Positions 16,379-25,020 of a stretch of 64,000 bases of DNA are shown here, one piece after another. This DNA is from Citricoccus alkalitolerans (lineage in GTDB: Bacteria; Actinomycetota; Actinomycetes; Actinomycetales; Micrococcaceae): positions 868,001 to 932,000 of the forward strand of contig NZ_BAAALH010000001.1 in NCBI RefSeq assembly GCF_039528175.1, given 5' to 3'. The notes under the pieces are model-generated. The model had not been told where the DNA came from. It saw only the letters and a list, made by a program, of their open reading frames with translations, and searched no databases. Numbering within the stretch: position 1 is the first letter of the stretch; every line of letters begins with the position of its first letter. The translations under genes and the position numbers were made by a program.

Positions 16379-17149
16379 ATGTCCGTTGCCGTACGCGTGA
16401 TCCCCTGCCTGGATGTCGATGCCGGCCGGGTCGTCAAGGGTGTCAACTTCGCGGCCCTGCGGGACGCCGGCGATCCGGTCGAATTGGCCCGCCGCTACAA
16501 CGAGGCTGGCGCCGACGAGCTGACCTTCCTGGATGTCACCGCCTCCACCGCCGACCGTGGGACCACCTACGAGGTGGTCTCCCAGACCGCTGAGGAGGTC
16601 TTCATCCCGCTGACCGTCGGCGGCGGCGTGCGCACCGTGGACGACGTGGCCCGGTTGTTGAGGTCCGGCGCGGACAAGGCGTCCATCAACACCGCGGCCG
16701 TGGCCCGGCCGGACGTCATCAACGAGATCACCCAGCGCTTCGGATCCCAGGTCCTCACCCTGTCCCTTGACGCCCGCCGCACGGACGACCCAGCGGTGGG
16801 CTCAGGCTACGAGGTCACTACCCACGGCGGGCGCCAGGGCACGGGAACCGATGCCGTCGAGTGGTGCCGGGAGGCCTCCGGGCGCGGTGTGGGGGAGATC
16901 CTGTTGAACTCCATCGACGCCGACGGGACCAAGGAGGGTTTCGACCTGGACATGATCCGCGCCGTCCGCGCCGTGACCACCGTGCCCCTCATCGCCTCCG
17001 GGGGTGCCGGTGCGCCGGAGCACTTCCCGCCGGCCATCGAGGCCGGGGCGGACGCCGTGCTGGCCGCCTCCATCTTCCACTTCGGACCCGTGGACATGAT
17101 CGCCCGGGTCAAAGCCGCCATCAGGGAGGCCGGCTATCCCGTCCGCTAA
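16379..17149 (+). CDS. hisF: Imidazole glycerol phosphate synthase, cyclase subunit
   Basis: This 256-residue TIM-barrel protein, with HisH, makes imidazole glycerol phosphate and AICAR. Catalytic aspartates are seen in VIPCLDVDAGRVVKGVNF and LTLSLDARR. The phosphate loops are TVGGGVRTVDD and ASGGAGAPEHF. Start ATG follows CCGAGGAAGTGCCC. The partner hisH and hisA (in actinobacteria often the bifunctional priA) are not in the window, so the his genes are split across the chromosome. Confidence 0.97.
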   Translation: MSVAVRVIPCLDVDAGRVVKGVNFAALRDAGDPVELARRYNEAGADELTFLDVTASTADRGTTYEVVSQTAEEVFIPLTVGGGVRTVDDVARLLRSGADKASINTAAVARPDVINEITQRFGSQVLTLSLDARRTDDPAVGSGYEVTTHGGRQGTGTDAVEWCREASGRGVGEILLNSIDADGTKEGFDLDMIRAVRAVTTVPLIASGGAGAPEHFPPAIEAGADAVLAASIFHFGPVDMIARVKAAIREAGYPVR

Positions 17150-17183
17150 CGTCCCCGTTCCCTCCCCGGTCGAGCTGCAGCGC

Positions 17184-18092
17184 TTGACCCTCCTGGGCTG
17201 GCCGGCCATCGAGTCGCAAGAGGTCAACGGCTGGTCTGTGCGTTTCTCGTCCGGCATCACGCGGCGTGCGAATTCCGTGGTGTCCGCGACGATGCCGGCA
17301 TCCATGGCGGAGATCGAGGCCGCGGTGGATGAGGTCGAGCGGCGAAGCGCCGAGCGTTGGCTGGCTCCGACCTTCCAGCAGTGGTTGCCGGCGTCGGGAT
17401 CCTGGCTGGAGGGCTATTCGGAAAGCCCTACGGAACGTACTACAGGATTGTCGGGGGGATTGTCGGATGGGTTGTCGAGGGTTCCTGCAGCAAGCAACCC
17501 CACCGCGGCACACCATGTGGAGTCCGAGACGTTCTTCGAGGGCCAGCAGCGCCTGGGCAGTCTCCTGGAACGCCGCGGCTACGAGGCTGTCGCCCCCACC
17601 GGCGTGCTGTGGATGGATCGGCAAGGACTCCCGGCGGATGCCGACTGGGACCGTCGCATCCTCGTCAACGAGACTCTCAGCGGCGAGTGGCTGGAGGCCT
17701 ACATGGGCCGGGACGCGGGCAGCGGGTCGTCCGGGGACGACTCCGCCAGCCGGATGGTCCACCGTCGCCTGCTCGGGGGCGGTCGCAGCCGGTTCTACAG
17801 CTGCCTGGACGAGGACGGTGGAATCGCCGGCGGCGCGAAGGTGTCCCTGGTGGCCCCGGAGGGCTCCTCGAACACCTATGCGGGCATCTATGCGCTGTGG
17901 GTCCGCGGGGACCGGCGCGGACTGGGACTCTCCGGCCTCCTGCTGGACGCCATCTTCAACCACCTCGTGCGGTTGGACGTGGCCGGTTGCTGGCTGCAGG
18001 TGGAAGAGCGGTCCACGCGGGCGCTAACGGTGTACCAGTCCGCAGGCTTCTCGACGGTGGCGCGGTACCGGTACCTCACCCGCGCCCACTGA
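17184..18092 (+). CDS. GNAT family N-acetyltransferase
   Basis: The protein has about 302 residues. The N-terminal half is a degenerate GNAT-like domain starting GWPAIESQEVNGW with RRANSV, typical of a two-part actinobacterial acetyltransferase group. The C-terminal half contains the acetyl-CoA region YALWVRGDRRGLGLSGLLL and VYQSAGF. Between them is a low-complexity stretch (GLSGGLSDGLS). The acceptor is unknown. The start is uncertain: homology seems to begin a few codons upstream of this TTG, where only non-standard codons are available. It starts 35 bp after hisF and may be cotranscribed. Confidence 0.82.
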   Translation: MTLLGWPAIESQEVNGWSVRFSSGITRRANSVVSATMPASMAEIEAAVDEVERRSAERWLAPTFQQWLPASGSWLEGYSESPTERTTGLSGGLSDGLSRVPAASNPTAAHHVESETFFEGQQRLGSLLERRGYEAVAPTGVLWMDRQGLPADADWDRRILVNETLSGEWLEAYMGRDAGSGSSGDDSASRMVHRRLLGGGRSRFYSCLDEDGGIAGGAKVSLVAPEGSSNTYAGIYALWVRGDRRGLGLSGLLLDAIFNHLVRLDVAGCWLQVEERSTRALTVYQSAGFSTVARYRYLTRAH

Positions 18093-18118
18093 CGCTGTCC
18101 GTCCGCATCCGGCGAAGA

Positions 18119-18153
18119 GGTTCAGACCACCCGGTTCAGACCACCCGATTCAG
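18119..18153. repeat. 14-bp tandem repeat, about 2.5 copies
   Basis: GGTTCAGACCACCC is present twice in direct succession, followed by a partial, imperfect third copy (GATTCAG). It lies between two convergent genes and is not palindromic. Confidence 0.85.
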
Positions 18154-18176
18154 CACACGCGGATCAGCCCACAAGA

Positions 18177-18872
18177 TCAGTCAACCAGTACCAGGGCATG
18201 GTCGCGGCGACCGAACGCATGCAGCACGAGTTCCCCGGCCGGGCCGGAGACGGTCCGGGTCTCCTCGTCCTTGCCGGTGGGGCGCGCCACCAAGCGCTGG
18301 CCAGTACTGCGGGCCAGGACAACCCCGGTCGGCTCGGAGCGGTACATCATGCGGACACGTCGGCCGAACTCGGTGAAGAGGGCGTTGGCGTAGTCATCGG
18401 CGAGGTGGCGCGGGGCCCAACGGTCCTGGGCACGCCGGACATCCTCGGTGTGGACGAAGAACTCAAGCAGGTTCGTGGCCTGGGCGGCACGCCGGGCCGC
18501 TGCGGAACCCTGGATGGTCTTGGCGAGTCTCGACGCCCTCGGGTTCTGGCGCAGTCGCGCCGGGGGCTGCGGCCCGGAGGCCACCCGGTCCACCAGCTGC
18601 TGGTAGGCGTGCGGCGAGGACGATGCGGCACCGAGTTCCCTGGTCTTCCGCTCCAGCGAGCGAGACAGGGGACGGAGCACCAGACCGGCCACGAGCGGCG
18701 AACTCTCCCGCAGGACGACATGGGCCGCGAGGTGCTCTGTCTGCCATCCCTCGCACAGGGTCGGCCGGCCGGGACCGGCAGCCAGCAGCGACTCGACGAG
18801 CGCATCCCGAGAGGCCGCGGTGAAGTCGCGTCCTGGTGTCTGGCCGGTGGTCCGGTCGGCGTGGTTCCCCAT
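18177..18872 (-). CDS. TIGR03085-type protein (DinB/maleylpyruvate isomerase-like fold)
   Basis: The 231-residue protein shows the actinobacterial TIGR03085 pattern: an N-terminal helix, then TLCEGWQTEHLAAHVVLRE, which resembles the metal-binding H of the DinB/mycothiol-dependent maleylpyruvate isomerase fold. Later comes NLLEFFVHTEDVRRAQ, with a second H near the ED pair. These proteins are thought to be mycothiol-linked or metal-binding, but no reaction is established. No signal peptide or membrane helix is seen. It is transcribed divergently from hisI, with only 39 bp between the starts. Confidence 0.82.
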   Translation of the reverse strand: MGNHADRTTGQTPGRDFTAASRDALVESLLAAGPGRPTLCEGWQTEHLAAHVVLRESSPLVAGLVLRPLSRSLERKTRELGAASSSPHAYQQLVDRVASGPQPPARLRQNPRASRLAKTIQGSAAARRAAQATNLLEFFVHTEDVRRAQDRWAPRHLADDYANALFTEFGRRVRMMYRSEPTGVVLARSTGQRLVARPTGKDEETRTVSGPAGELVLHAFGRRDHALVLVD

Positions 18873-18911
18873 AACAGGGACAACGCTACACGGAGCTTAG
18901 ACTGGATCACC

Positions 18912-19346
18912 ATGGACAACACCGCCTCCGCCGATGTGGCACTCGACCCGGCGATCGCACAGCGGCTCAAGAAGACGCCCGACGGCCTTGTCGCGGCCAT
19001 CGCCCAACAGCACGACACGGGTGAGGTGCTGATGCTGGGCTGGATGGACGAGGAGGCCCTGCGGCGCACCCTGACCTCCGGCCGGGCCACTTACTATTCG
19101 CGCTCACGGCGGGAGTACTGGCGCAAGGGGGACACCTCCGGTCACATCCAGGAGGTCCACTCCGTGGCATTGGACTGTGACGGGGACGCGTTGCTCGTGC
19201 AGGTCGACCAGACCGGAGCCGCCTGCCACACGGGCACTCGCACGTGCTTCGACGGGCGCCAACTGCCGCTCACCGGCCCTGACCGTGCGGCTCCTGCTGA
19301 CGTCCCTGCAACCCCCACAGTGAAGGAGACCACCACGGATGCGTGA
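18912..19346 (+). CDS. hisI: Phosphoribosyl-AMP cyclohydrolase
   Basis: This 144-residue enzyme opens the purine ring of phosphoribosyl-AMP in histidine synthesis. Family motifs are VLMLGWMDEEALRRT, YYSRSRREYWRKGDTSGH and the zinc-cysteine segment DQTGAACHTGTRTCF. The C-terminal tail (about 25 residues) is proline/threonine-rich. TAGACT (18898-18903) lies eight nt upstream of ATG, so the transcript may be leaderless or nearly so. It overlaps trpE by 8 nt, putting a his gene at the head of the trp operon. Confidence 0.96.
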   Translation: MDNTASADVALDPAIAQRLKKTPDGLVAAIAQQHDTGEVLMLGWMDEEALRRTLTSGRATYYSRSRREYWRKGDTSGHIQEVHSVALDCDGDALLVQVDQTGAACHTGTRTCFDGRQLPLTGPDRAAPADVPATPTVKETTTDA

Positions 19347-20964
19347 GCTCGGCACCATCACCCCCTCCGCGGAGGACTTCGAGAGCCTTGCCGGGCAGCA
19401 CCGGGTCATCCCGGTGACCCTGACGGTGCTGGCGGACGGTCTGACTCCGGTCGGCATCTACCGCCGCCTGGCCGCGGACGAGCCCGGCACCTTCCTGATG
19501 GAGTCGGCGGCCCAGGGCGGCGTCTGGTCCCGTTACTCCTTCATCGGGGCGGGCAGCGCTGCCACGCTGACCACGCGCCGCCAGGCAGGGGAGGCCGTGG
19601 CCCACTGGCTGGGGGAGCCTCCGGCTGGAGTGCCCACCGAGGGCGACCCCATCGAGGTGCTCCGGGCGACCCTGGACCTGTTGTCCACTGACGTGCGCGA
19701 TGGGTTGGGCAAGGACCTGCCCAACCTGGTCTCCGGGATGGCCGGCTTCCTCGGCTGGCCCACGGTGCGCCGCTGGGAGAGGCTGCCGAGCTCGCCGCCC
19801 GACGACCTCGGGCTGCCGGAGATGGCCATGAACCTCATCACGGACCTCGCCGTGCATGACACCGTGGACGGCACCGTCACCCTGGTGGCCAACGCCATCA
19901 ACCACAACGGCCTGGCCTCCGGCGCCCGCGAGGCGTGGACGGACGCCGTGGAGCGACTGCGCTCGATGGCGACCCGGCTCACCGGTCCTGCCCTGTCCGA
20001 CGCCCCGGGGTCGGCAGGAGGCGCGGCGGCCGGCGGTGACCCGGTGTCCGTCGCCCCGAGGGACTGGCTGAACCTCGATGTCTCGGCCCACGTGCACGAC
20101 TCGTGGACTCACGAGGGCTTCCTGGACGCCGTCGCCAAGGCCCAGCAGGCCATCGTGGACGGTGAGGTCTTCCAGATCGTCGTCTCGCGCCGCTTCTCCG
20201 CGGAGACAACGGCCAGCGGCCTGGACATCTATCGGGTCCTGCGCGCCATGAACCCCAGCCCGTACATGTACCTGTTCTCCTTCGAGAAGCCCGGGCCCGA
20301 CGGCGGCCGGTATCAGATCGTCGGGTCCTCGCCGGAGGCGCTGGTCACCGTCAACGACGGCTCGGTGATCACTCACCCGATCGCTGGATCGCAGCCCCGC
20401 GGAGCCACCGTGGAAGACGACCACCTGCACGAGAAGGTGTTGGTCAACGACCAGAAGGAGCGGGCGGAGCATCTGATGCTCGTGGACCTCTCCCGCAATG
20501 ACCTGTCCAAGGTGTGTGTGCCTGGCAGCGTGTCCGTCACCCAGTTCATGGAGGTGGAGCGGTTCAGCCACATCATGCACCTGGTCTCCCACGTGGAAGG
20601 CCGGCTGGAGCCGGGGCAGAAGGCCCTGGACGTCCTGGCCGCGGCCTTCCCCGCCGGCACCCTGTCCGGGGCGCCGAAGCCGCGGGCGCTGCAATTGCTG
20701 GATGAGTGGGAACCCCAGGAGCGAGGCCCCTACGGGGGCGTGGTCGGCTACTTCGACCTGGCCGGCAACATGGATATGGCCATCAACATCCGCTCCGCGA
20801 CCCTCGTGGACGGGACCGCCTACGTGCAGGCCGGTGCCGGGATCGTGGCCGATTCAGACCCGGAGACGGAGGCAGCCGAGACGGTGACCAAGTCGAGCGC
20901 CCCCATGCGGGCCGTCCTCGCGGCAGGCCTGCTGAGCACCTTGGACCCGGAGGCGATGCCATGA
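19339..20964 (+). CDS. trpE: Anthranilate synthase component I
   Basis: This 541-residue enzyme uses chorismate and glutamine-derived ammonia to make anthranilate. The N-terminal half carries the tryptophan-feedback region, with FLMESA in place of the usual LLES element. The catalytic C-terminal half has VVSRRFSAET, PYMYLFSFE, VGSSPEALV, IAGSQPRGAT, LVDLSRNDLSKVC, FPAGTLSGAPK and AGAGIVADSDPETE. The start ATG follows GAAGGAG. The amidotransferase subunit (trpG) is not in the window. The stop overlaps the next gene (ATGA). Confidence 0.97.
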   Translation: MRELGTITPSAEDFESLAGQHRVIPVTLTVLADGLTPVGIYRRLAADEPGTFLMESAAQGGVWSRYSFIGAGSAATLTTRRQAGEAVAHWLGEPPAGVPTEGDPIEVLRATLDLLSTDVRDGLGKDLPNLVSGMAGFLGWPTVRRWERLPSSPPDDLGLPEMAMNLITDLAVHDTVDGTVTLVANAINHNGLASGAREAWTDAVERLRSMATRLTGPALSDAPGSAGGAAAGGDPVSVAPRDWLNLDVSAHVHDSWTHEGFLDAVAKAQQAIVDGEVFQIVVSRRFSAETTASGLDIYRVLRAMNPSPYMYLFSFEKPGPDGGRYQIVGSSPEALVTVNDGSVITHPIAGSQPRGATVEDDHLHEKVLVNDQKERAEHLMLVDLSRNDLSKVCVPGSVSVTQFMEVERFSHIMHLVSHVEGRLEPGQKALDVLAAAFPAGTLSGAPKPRALQLLDEWEPQERGPYGGVVGYFDLAGNMDMAINIRSATLVDGTAYVQAGAGIVADSDPETEAAETVTKSSAPMRAVLAAGLLSTLDPEAMP

Positions 20965-21584
20965 TGATTAAGAGGCGCACCGCGGTCCTCTGGGCCATCG
21001 CCGCCGGGGCCATCATCCTCGGCACCGGGGCCCAGACCTGGATCGAGTCCTCCCAGATCTCCGGGTTGCCGGGCAACGCGGTCACCACCACCGGGAACGA
21101 GGCGGCCGCCGTCGTGCCTGCCATGGCTCTGGTTGGGATGGCCGCCGGCATCGCACTGTCCATGGCCCGCCGGATCGGCCGGTGGATCACGGCGCTGCTC
21201 CTGCTCCTCGCGGGCGTGGCAACCGCCTGGTCCTCCGTCCAGGCCGCACTGGACCCGGCAGCCGCGGCCCACTCCCAGGTCTCCGAGGCCAGCGGGACCA
21301 CCGCAGGCGCTGGAGTCTACGCCGTGACCGTGTGGCCATGGCTGACCCTCGTCGGCGGCATCCTGCTGTTCCTCTGTGGTCTCGCCGTACTCTTGTTCGG
21401 CCGACGGTGGGCCACCACCCGCCGCTATGAGGCCGCACCGGCCACCCGAACGGCCACCACAGCCTCCGGTACGGAGTCCCCTGCGGGGCCCACCGCTGGG
21501 CCAACGGCGGCATCCACGACGCCGGAGGACCTGGACGAGATCGACGCCTGGGACGAGCTCAGCCGCGGCCAGGATCCCACCTGA
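20961..21584 (+). CDS. Trp-operon-associated membrane protein (TIGR02234 / Trp_oprn_chp)
   Basis: The 207-residue protein has about four membrane helices: VLWAIAAGAIILGTGA, VVPAMALVGMAAGIAL, WITALLLLLAGVATAW and LTLVGGILLFLCGLAVLLF. Between helices 1 and 2 lies an extracytoplasmic loop beginning TWIESSQISG. The C-terminal 60 residues are a Thr/Pro-rich tail ending in acidic DLDEIDAWDELSRG. This family is repeatedly found between trpE and trpC in actinobacteria; its job is unknown. The first of two ATGs overlaps trpE; the second, three bases on, is equally possible. Confidence 0.85.
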   Translation: MMIKRRTAVLWAIAAGAIILGTGAQTWIESSQISGLPGNAVTTTGNEAAAVVPAMALVGMAAGIALSMARRIGRWITALLLLLAGVATAWSSVQAALDPAAAAHSQVSEASGTTAGAGVYAVTVWPWLTLVGGILLFLCGLAVLLFGRRWATTRRYEAAPATRTATTASGTESPAGPTAGPTAASTTPEDLDEIDAWDELSRGQDPT

Positions 21585-21684
21585 TCGAGACGGGGCGAGA
21601 CCTGCGGGTCCGGCCCTGACTTCCGTGGCAGAATGAGGCACAGACCTGATCAGTTGCCGCACGCCTGACTGCGGGCAGTGCTGG

Positions 21685-21714
21685 CCTGGATAGACCTGGA
21701 TATACCTGGAACGA
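21685..21714. repeat. 10-bp-period direct repeat upstream of the HGxxPAAW gene
   Basis: CCTGGA recurs three times at an exact 10-bp spacing (21685, 21695, 21705), within units CCTGGATAGA, CCTGGATATA and CCTGGAACGA. One helical turn of spacing puts the copies on the same face of DNA. It lies just before the ribosome-binding site of the next gene. Confidence 0.8.
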
Positions 21715-21726
21715 AAGGGACGGTCC

Positions 21727-21999
21727 ATGACCACCTCGCACCGCACCACCGACGACGACCTCGTCCTGAACGACCCGACTCACGCCGAGCCCCTCGGCCA
21801 CGGCAACTCGCCGGCCGCGTGGACGCTGGTGCTGCTGATCCTCGCCGGATCCCTGCTGGCCGGCGTCGGCATGCTGGCCGACCTGTTCGTCCTGGTCATC
21901 GCCGGTGCCGTCGTCGTGGTGGCCGGGCTCATCGCCGGGTTCATCATGGGCAAGGCCGGCAAGGGCACCAAGGGTCACGCCAAGCCTGCCCGGCACTGA
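21727..21999 (+). CDS. HGxxPAAW motif small membrane protein
   Basis: The 90-residue protein carries the family signature HGNSPAAW at about residues 25-32. Two hydrophobic helices follow (TLVLLILAGSLLAGVGML and LFVLVIAGAVVVVAGLIAGFIMG), and the tail is lysine-rich. Members sit almost always next to trpC in actinobacteria. No function is known; a role in tryptophan/indole handling at the membrane is only inferred from position. The start follows AAAGGGACGGTCC. The stop overlaps the trpC start (TGATG). The 142-bp gap upstream holds the repeat and a weak hairpin (TTGCCGC/GCGGGCA). Confidence 0.85.
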   Translation: MTTSHRTTDDDLVLNDPTHAEPLGHGNSPAAWTLVLLILAGSLLAGVGMLADLFVLVIAGAVVVVAGLIAGFIMGKAGKGTKGHAKPARH

Positions 22000-22820
22000 T
22001 GGCCACCGTTCTCGAGGAGATCGTTGCCGGGGTCCGCGCCGACCTCGCCGAACGCCGCCGTGCGGTGTCCCTGGAGGTTATCCGCAGTCTGGCGGCCGAG
22101 GTCACGGACCGGGCTCCGGTCCGGGACGCCTATGCCGCCCTCGGCGGGGGACGTACGGACCCGGAGGGCGTCCGCATCCTTTCCGAGGTCAAACGGTCCA
22201 GCCCCTCCAAGGGGGCTCTGGCGGACATCGCCTCCCCGGCGGATCTGGCCCGGCGCTACGAGGCCGGTGGGGCCGCGGCCATCTCCGTGTTGACGGAACA
22301 GCACCGCTTCGGCGGCTCGCTCGCCGATCTGGATGCCGTCAGGGCAGCCGTGGACATCCCGGTGCTGCGCAAGGACTTCACGGTGGACGAGTACATGATC
22401 CACGAGGCCCGGGCCCACGGGGCGGACCTGGTCCTGCTCATCGTGGCCGCACTGGACGACGCGCAGCTAGCCGAGTACCTCGGCATCACCCATGAGCTGG
22501 GCATGAATGCCCTGGTGGAGGCACACACCGTCGAGGAGATCGAGCGCGCGGTGGCCGTGGGTGCCAGGATCGTCGGTGTGAACGTCCGCAACCTCAAGAC
22601 CTTGGACGTGGATCCGCGGAACTATTCCACCCTGGCCCCGCACCTGCCCGAGGACGTGGTCCGGATCGCCGAATCGGGCGTCCAGGGACCGGAACAGGTG
22701 GCCGACTACGCCCGTGACGGTGCCGACGCCGTCCTGGTCGGAGAGGCCCTCGTGAAGCACGGTGACCCGACGCAGGCCATCCGCGACTTCCGCACGGCCT
22801 CGCTGGCCGTCCGCGGCTGA
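21999..22820 (+). CDS. trpC: Indole-3-glycerol phosphate synthase
   Basis: This 273-residue TIM-barrel enzyme makes indole-3-glycerol phosphate from CdRP. Motifs are ILSEVKRSSPSKG (catalytic lysine), SVLTEQHRFGGSLADL, VLRKDFTVDEYMIHEARAHGADLVLLI and GVNVRNLKTLDVD, with the C-terminal phosphate loop IAESGVQ. It is monofunctional, with no fused TrpF domain. It overlaps the preceding gene by one base, and trpB follows 59 bp later. Confidence 0.97.
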   Translation: MATVLEEIVAGVRADLAERRRAVSLEVIRSLAAEVTDRAPVRDAYAALGGGRTDPEGVRILSEVKRSSPSKGALADIASPADLARRYEAGGAAAISVLTEQHRFGGSLADLDAVRAAVDIPVLRKDFTVDEYMIHEARAHGADLVLLIVAALDDAQLAEYLGITHELGMNALVEAHTVEEIERAVAVGARIVGVNVRNLKTLDVDPRNYSTLAPHLPEDVVRIAESGVQGPEQVADYARDGADAVLVGEALVKHGDPTQAIRDFRTASLAVRG

Positions 22821-22879
22821 CCTGTCCCTGACGTACCCCCGAATCTCCTGAAGTACCCGAACACAGACTGGAACGTACG

Positions 22880-24190
22880 ATGATTGAGCACACCGGCAGC
22901 TATCAGCACCAGCCGGGGCCGTACTTCGGACCCTACGGCGGGCGCTGGATGCCTGAATCCCTGATCGCCGCACTCGAGGAAGTGGATCGGACCTTCACCG
23001 AGGCCCGGGACGATCCGGAGTTCACGGCAGAGCTGCAGGACCTGTTCACGAATTACGTGAACCGTCCCTCCCTGCTCACGGAGGTGCCGCGCTTCGCCCA
23101 GGATTCCCCGGGCGTGCGGATCTTCCTCAAGCGCGAGGACCTCAACCACACCGGGTCCCACAAGATCAACAACGTGATTGGGCAAGCCCTGCTGGCCCGC
23201 CGGATGGGCAAGACCCGCCTCATCGCGGAGACCGGTGCCGGACAGCACGGCGTGGCCACCGCGACTGCCGCTGCCCTGTTCGGCCTGGAGTGCACCGTCT
23301 ACATGGGCGAGGTGGACACCCAGCGCCAGGCGCTCAACGTCGCCCGCATGGAGATGCTCGGGGCCACCGTCATCCCCGTGACCACCGGTGCCCGCACGCT
23401 CAAGGACGCCATCAACGAGGCCCTGCGGGACTGGGTCGCCTCCGTGGAGACCACCCACTACCTCCTGGGCACCGTCACCGGACCGGCGCCGTTCCCGGCC
23501 ATGGTCCGCTACTTCCACTCGGTCATCGGCGAGGAGGCCCGCGAGCAGATCATCGCGCAGGCCGGTCGGCTGCCGGACGCGGTCTGCGCGTGCGTCGGCG
23601 GGGGTTCGAACGCCATGGGCCTCTTCCACGCCTTCCTGGACGACTCCAGTGTGGAGCTCTACGGCCTGGAGGCCGGAGGCAAGGGGATCAGCACGGGCGA
23701 GCACGCCGCGTCGATCAATCTCGGCCGCACCGGTGTGCTCCACGGCGCACGCACCTACCTCATGCAGGACGAGGACGGCCAGACCATCGATTCACACTCG
23801 ATCTCGGCCGGCCTCGACTACCCTGCCGTGGGCCCCGAGCACGCCTGGCTCAATGACACCGGCCGGGCCACCTACGAGCCCGTGGACGACGCCGAGTGCA
23901 TGGACGCCTTCCAGCGGTTGTGCCGCACCGAGGGCATCGTGCCGGCGATCGAGTCCGCCCACGCCCTGGCCGGCGCCCTGCGCCTGGCGCAGCGTTGGGC
24001 GGACGAGGGTATCGTCAGTGCCTCTACCGCCGCTGGTGACGAGAAGATCATCATCGTCAACCTGTCCGGACGTGGTGACAAGGACGTGGCCACGGCGGCG
24101 AAGTACTTCGGCATGCTGCCGGACGCCGCGACCCCCGAGGGCGGCGACGCGGAGGCCGTGGCCGCACGCCCCGAAGGAGCGCAGAACTGA
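22880..24190 (+). CDS. trpB: Tryptophan synthase beta chain
   Basis: This 436-residue PLP enzyme joins indole to serine. Motifs are GPYFGPYGGRWMPE, LKREDLNHTGSHKINN (PLP lysine), ETGAGQHGVATATAAA, the phosphate loop VGGGSNAMG and ESAHALAGAL. The C-terminal 30 residues extend beyond the usual end and are acidic. Its stop overlaps trpA by one base (TGATG), as expected for subunits of one complex. Confidence 0.98.
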   Translation: MIEHTGSYQHQPGPYFGPYGGRWMPESLIAALEEVDRTFTEARDDPEFTAELQDLFTNYVNRPSLLTEVPRFAQDSPGVRIFLKREDLNHTGSHKINNVIGQALLARRMGKTRLIAETGAGQHGVATATAAALFGLECTVYMGEVDTQRQALNVARMEMLGATVIPVTTGARTLKDAINEALRDWVASVETTHYLLGTVTGPAPFPAMVRYFHSVIGEEAREQIIAQAGRLPDAVCACVGGGSNAMGLFHAFLDDSSVELYGLEAGGKGISTGEHAASINLGRTGVLHGARTYLMQDEDGQTIDSHSISAGLDYPAVGPEHAWLNDTGRATYEPVDDAECMDAFQRLCRTEGIVPAIESAHALAGALRLAQRWADEGIVSASTAAGDEKIIIVNLSGRGDKDVATAAKYFGMLPDAATPEGGDAEAVAARPEGAQN

Positions 24191-25020
24191 TGACCGAGCA
24201 GACCGAGAACATCGCGATCCGATCGCTGACCACTGAGAGCATCGAGGCCGCGCGCGACGCCGGCCGCACCGCCTTCATCGGCTACCTCCCGGCCGGCTTC
24301 CCGACTGTCGAGGACTCGATCGAGGCGGCCGTCGCCTTGGGCAACAACGGTGCCGACGTCATCGAGATCGGCATCCCCTACTCGGACCCGGTGATGGACG
24401 GGCCGGTCATCCAGGCGGCCACGAGCCAGGTGCTGGCCGACGGCTTCCGGATCGATGCGGTCTTCGACATCATCCGGGCCGTCACGCAGCGCACTGACGC
24501 CGCGGTGGTGGTCATGACCTACTGGAACATCGTCGACCGGATGGGCGTGGAGACCTTTGCCCGTCAGCTGGCCGAAGCCGGGGGAGCGGGAATCGTCACT
24601 CCGGACCTGGTGCCGGAGGAGGCCGGAGCTTGGTTCGAGGCCTCCGACCGCTACGGACTGGACCGGATCTTCCTGACCGCGCCGAGTTCCACGGACGAGC
24701 GCGTGAAGCTGATCACCGAATCCTCGCGCGGCTTCGTCTACGGCGTGTCCGTCATGGGCGTCACCGGGGCCCGCTCCGAGGTCTCCACGGCCGCCGAGAA
24801 CGTCGTCGCCCGGGCGCACGCCGCCGGGGCACCCCGCGTCGCGGTCGGCCTGGGCATCTCGAAGCCCGAGCACATCCGTGAGATCGGTGAGTATGCCGAT
24901 GGTGCGATCGTGGGCACCGCCCTGGTGGCGGCCCTGCGGGACGGGGGCCCGGCCGCCGTCGGGGCCCTGGCGGCCGAACTGGCCACGGGCGCCGTGAAGA
25001 ACCCACGAGGAGACGCCTGA
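24190..25020 (+). CDS. trpA: Tryptophan synthase alpha chain
   Basis: This 276-residue TIM-barrel subunit cleaves indole-3-glycerol phosphate. Catalytic acids are seen in DVIEIGIPYSDPVMDGP, with VMTYWN, TPDLVPEEA and GFVYGVSVMGVTGAR following. The phosphate loop is VGLGISKPEH. The first 25 residues (with ENIAIRSLTTESIEAARDAG) precede the conserved TAFIGYLPAGFP. It is followed by lgt with a one-base stop/start overlap. Confidence 0.97.
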   Translation: MTEQTENIAIRSLTTESIEAARDAGRTAFIGYLPAGFPTVEDSIEAAVALGNNGADVIEIGIPYSDPVMDGPVIQAATSQVLADGFRIDAVFDIIRAVTQRTDAAVVVMTYWNIVDRMGVETFARQLAEAGGAGIVTPDLVPEEAGAWFEASDRYGLDRIFLTAPSSTDERVKLITESSRGFVYGVSVMGVTGARSEVSTAAENVVARAHAAGAPRVAVGLGISKPEHIREIGEYADGAIVGTALVAALRDGGPAAVGALAAELATGAVKNPRGDA

